This document shows positions 6,428 to 8,403 of a stretch of DNA of 8,403 bases, piece by piece. A program made the position numbers and the translations under genes. The stretch lies in assembly GCA_903844585.1 (NCBI GenBank), contig CAIMUD010000119.1, forward strand, positions 1 to 8,403, read 5' to 3'. Every line of letters starts with the position of its first letter. The first letter of the stretch is position 1. The stretch comes from an uncultured Actinomycetes bacterium (GTDB lineage: Bacteria > Actinomycetota > Actinomycetes > Nanopelagicales > Nanopelagicaceae). The notes beneath the pieces are model-generated. The model saw only the letters and a list, made by a program, of their open reading frames with translations. It made no database searches and was not told where the DNA came from.

Positions 6428-7207
6428 TTATTCTGCTGGCGCAGCATGGAACTTGGCGATTTTCGCCAACTCCTCGGGGTCCAGGCTTGCTCCCCCGATG
6501 AGTGCGCCATCTACATCTTCCTTCTTCATGATCTCTACGATATTTGAAGACTTAACTGAACCTCCATAGAGAATGCGCATATTGGATGCAATATCGGCTG
6601 AACCAATTGAGGCTATCTCTTCACGGATCGCTGCACACACTTCTTGCGCATCCTCAGGCGTAGCCGTCTTGCCAGTACCAATAGCCCAAACAGGCTCGTA
6701 TGCAATGATAATCTTCTTTAGTTCTGGTTTTGTGAAACCTTCAAGCCCTGCTCGAACTTGACGAATAACGTGAGAAACATGTGTTCCGGCTTCGCGAATA
6801 GCCAACTCTTCGCCAACACAAAAGATTGGAGTGAGTTCGTTTGCCAACGCTGCTTTGATTTTGCGATTAACAAGAGCATCATCTTCTTTATGAATCGCAC
6901 GACGCTCAGAGTGCCCAATAACAACAAATGTACAACCGAGCTTTGCAAGCATTTGTCCAGAAATATCACCGGTAAATGCCCCACTCGCATCAGGTGAAAG
7001 ATCTTGCGCACCGTAAAGCAGACGCAATCGGTCGCCATCTACAAGAGTCTGAATAGAACGGATATCAGTAAATGGTGGAATCACTGCGATGTCTACAGCG
7101 TCGTAATCCTTATCGTCTAATGAGTAAACCAACTTCTGAGCTACGGCGATAGCCTCAAGGTGATTAAGGTTCATCTTCCAGTTACCTGCCATCAGTGGCT
7201 TACGCAT
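6428..7207 (-). CDS. tpiA: Triosephosphate isomerase
   Basis: This cytoplasmic TIM-barrel enzyme interconverts dihydroxyacetone phosphate and glyceraldehyde-3-phosphate. The 259-residue protein is full length, with all catalytic and binding elements intact: AGNWKMN (7-13) with Asn9 and Lys11, GAQD (66-69), VIGHSERR with catalytic His99 (96-103), [14 protein letters not shown] (169-182) holding catalytic Glu171 and the flexible loop 6, YGGSVKSSN (214-222) and [10 protein letters not shown] (233-242), which bind the phosphate. The ATG is preceded by a strong AGGAG (7217-7213) with a 5-base spacing. It follows pgk by 38 bp and precedes secG by 51 bp on the same strand, so it is probably in one operon with them. 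Neither gap contains a convincing promoter or terminator. Confidence 0.98.
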   Translation of the reverse strand: MRKPLMAGNWKMNLNHLEAIAVAQKLVYSLDDKDYDAVDIAVIPPFTDIRSIQTLVDGDRLRLLYGAQDLSPDASGAFTGDISGQMLAKLGCTFVVIGHSERRAIHKEDDALVNRKIKAALANELTPIFCVGEELAIREAGTHVSHVIRQVRAGLEGFTKPELKKIIIAYEPVWAIGTGKTATPEDAQEVCAAIREEIASIGSADIASNMRILYGGSVKSSNIVEIMKKEDVDGALIGGASLDPEELAKIAKFHAAPAE

Positions 7208-7245
7208 TAGTGCTCCTTTTGTATTTACGTGAATGTGTTTTGAAA

Positions 7246-8403
7246 TTAGAGATCAAGGGCTATAAGGCCTGGGAGTTCTTTGCCTTCGAGGTATTCAAGG
7301 GAAGCGCCGCCTCCTGTTGAAATATATCCAAACTCTGAATCAGAAAATCCAAGCGCCCGTACTGCAGCGGCTGAATCTCCTCCGCCAACGACTGAAATTC
7401 CTTTAACTTCAGTGAGGGCTTTAGCAACAACCTTCGTACCGTTAGCAAATAAGGGAAATTCAAAAACTCCCATGGGTCCATTCCAGAAAACAGTTTTGCA
7501 TGCAGAGATTGCTTCGGCAAAGGCTGCTGCTGATTTGGGACCAATATCTAAGCCCATTTGATCGGCTGGAATTGCATCTGCTTCGACAAGGGTTGCGGGC
7601 GCATCACTTGAAAATGCTGGAGCAACAACGATATCTGTTGGCAAAACAAGCTTTACGCCAGAATCTGCAGCTTGCTTGATTAACCCTTTAACAGTCTCAA
7701 TCAAATCTCTCTCTACAAGAGAAGAACCAATTTCTTTACCTTGCGCCGCAAGAAATGTGAAAACCATTCCACCGCCAATAGCCATCACATCGACTTTGCC
7801 TAGCAAATTTGCGATAACGCCAATCTTGTCTGAAACTTTGGCGCCTCCGAGAACTACGCCATAGGGGCGTTCGGGGTTTTCAGTAAGTTTCTTCAGTACT
7901 TCAACTTCTGCAGCAACGAGGGTACCTGCTGCATGAGGAAGAAGTTTTGGAAGATCAAAGACAGAAGCGTGCTTGCGGTGAACTGCGCCAAATCCATCAC
8001 CAACATAAACATCGGCAAGAGCGGCAAGCTCTTTGGCTAGCGCGCTTCGTTCCGAAGCATCTTTAGATGTCTCAGCCCCGAGAAATCGAATATTTTCAAG
8101 TAATAGGATCTCGCCAGATTTTAAAGCCTGCGCCTTCTTACTGACATCTTCCCCTGTTACAGCGCCCGCGAAAATTACTGGCTTACCTAAAAGTTCGCTA
8201 AGTCTTGCAGCAACTGGTGCGAGTGAGAGCTCTGGTTTTGCTTCACCTTTTGGGCGACCAAGATGTGCGGCAATGACCAGACTGGCACCTTTATCCAGCA
8301 GAAACTTAATGGTTGGAAGCGAAGCTTTGATTCGACCGTCATCGGTAATTTTTCCTTCTTTCAAAGGAACATTAAGGTCACAGCGTAAGAAGACTCGCTT
8401 ACC
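7246..8403 (-). CDS. pgk: Phosphoglycerate kinase, N-terminus cut by window edge
   Basis: This enzyme transfers phosphate from 1,3-bisphosphoglycerate to ADP in glycolysis. The open frame runs without interruption to the window edge, giving 385 visible residues. It begins [18 protein letters not shown], so only about a dozen N-terminal residues are missing; the TTG at 8364 is internal and not the start. Motifs, numbered from the first visible residue: DLNVPL (9-14), HLGRPKG (47-53), LLLENIRF (100-107), [14 protein letters not shown] (134-147), GGAKVSDKI (186-194), NGPMGVFE (308-315), the nucleotide-binding GGGDSAAAV (340-348), and [13 protein letters not shown] (362-374). All are intact, so the enzyme is expected to be active. 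It leads the visible minus-strand run pgk-tpiA-secG-rbpA; in relatives the gene just upstream, beyond the window, is usually the glyceraldehyde-3-phosphate dehydrogenase gene. Confidence 0.98.
   Translation of the reverse strand, partial: GKRVFLRCDLNVPLKEGKITDDGRIKASLPTIKFLLDKGASLVIAAHLGRPKGEAKPELSLAPVAARLSELLGKPVIFAGAVTGEDVSKKAQALKSGEILLLENIRFLGAETSKDASERSALAKELAALADVYVGDGFGAVHRKHASVFDLPKLLPHAAGTLVAAEVEVLKKLTENPERPYGVVLGGAKVSDKIGVIANLLGKVDVMAIGGGMVFTFLAAQGKEIGSSLVERDLIETVKGLIKQAADSGVKLVLPTDIVVAPAFSSDAPATLVEADAIPADQMGLDIGPKSAAAFAEAISACKTVFWNGPMGVFEFPLFANGTKVVAKALTEVKGISVVGGGDSAAAVRALGFSDSEFGYISTGGGASLEYLEGKELPGLIALDL

Noticed and set aside
6758..6997. Plus-strand frame opposite tpiA
   Set aside because: It is antisense to a conserved enzyme and has no domain, start signal or neighbour supporting it.
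6718..7038. 106-codon minus-strand frame within tpiA
   Set aside because: It is a second reading frame of the catalytic core of tpiA, including the His99 region; the composition is typical of an out-of-frame shadow.
7280..7561. Plus-strand frame opposite the C-terminal part of pgk
   Set aside because: It is antisense to the NGPMGVFE and nucleotide-binding motifs of Pgk; nothing supports it as a gene.
8362..8364. TTG as the start of pgk
   Set aside because: The frame continues upstream to the window edge and encodes the conserved RCDLNVP substrate-binding segment, so this TTG is an internal Leu codon.

Overview
The window is an ordinary but very compact piece of an actinobacterial chromosome. 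Three things support this. RbpA is found only in Actinobacteria. The Pgi is of the divergent actinobacterial type. The gene neighbourhood (suf, cta, tkt, pgi, secG, tpiA, pgk) is a conserved actinobacterial block. Base composition is only moderate (mid-40s % G+C in the lines I counted by eye), unlike typical GC-rich soil actinomycetes. With intergenic gaps of a few bases, this suggests a streamlined free-living lineage such as the freshwater acI/Nanopelagicales group; that assignment is inference.

Layout. Positions 1-1265 (minus strand) hold the 5' part of sufB preceded by sufR, an iron-sulfur-binding repressor, joined by a 4-bp ATGA overlap. Positions 1266-1325 are a short divergent intergenic region with an inverted repeat over the sufR start that could be the SufR operator. 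Positions 1326-5800 (plus strand) are a tight run: ctaA (heme A synthase), tkt (transketolase) and pgi (glucose-6-phosphate isomerase), with tkt and pgi overlapping by 4 bp. Positions 5804-8403 (minus strand) are a convergent run transcribed pgk -> tpiA -> secG -> rbpA. Only 3 bp separate the stop codons of pgi and rbpA. Both window edges cut genes: sufB loses its C-terminal part and pgk about its first dozen residues.

How the genes fit together. Pgk and TpiA are central glycolytic enzymes, Pgi feeds or drains fructose-6-phosphate, and transketolase links these to the non-oxidative pentose phosphate pathway. SufB/SufR belong to Fe-S cluster assembly and its feedback control, CtaA to maturation of the aa3-type terminal oxidase, SecG to the Sec translocon, and RbpA to the RNA polymerase-sigma complex. 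No stretch longer than about 60 bp lacks a gene.

I see no mobile element, CRISPR array, RNA gene or clearly new system. The points most worth a second look are the contraction of the locus (no ctaB, tal, zwf, opcA or pgl, which commonly sit here in relatives) and the inverted repeat at the sufR start, which suggests a leaderless, autoregulated transcript.
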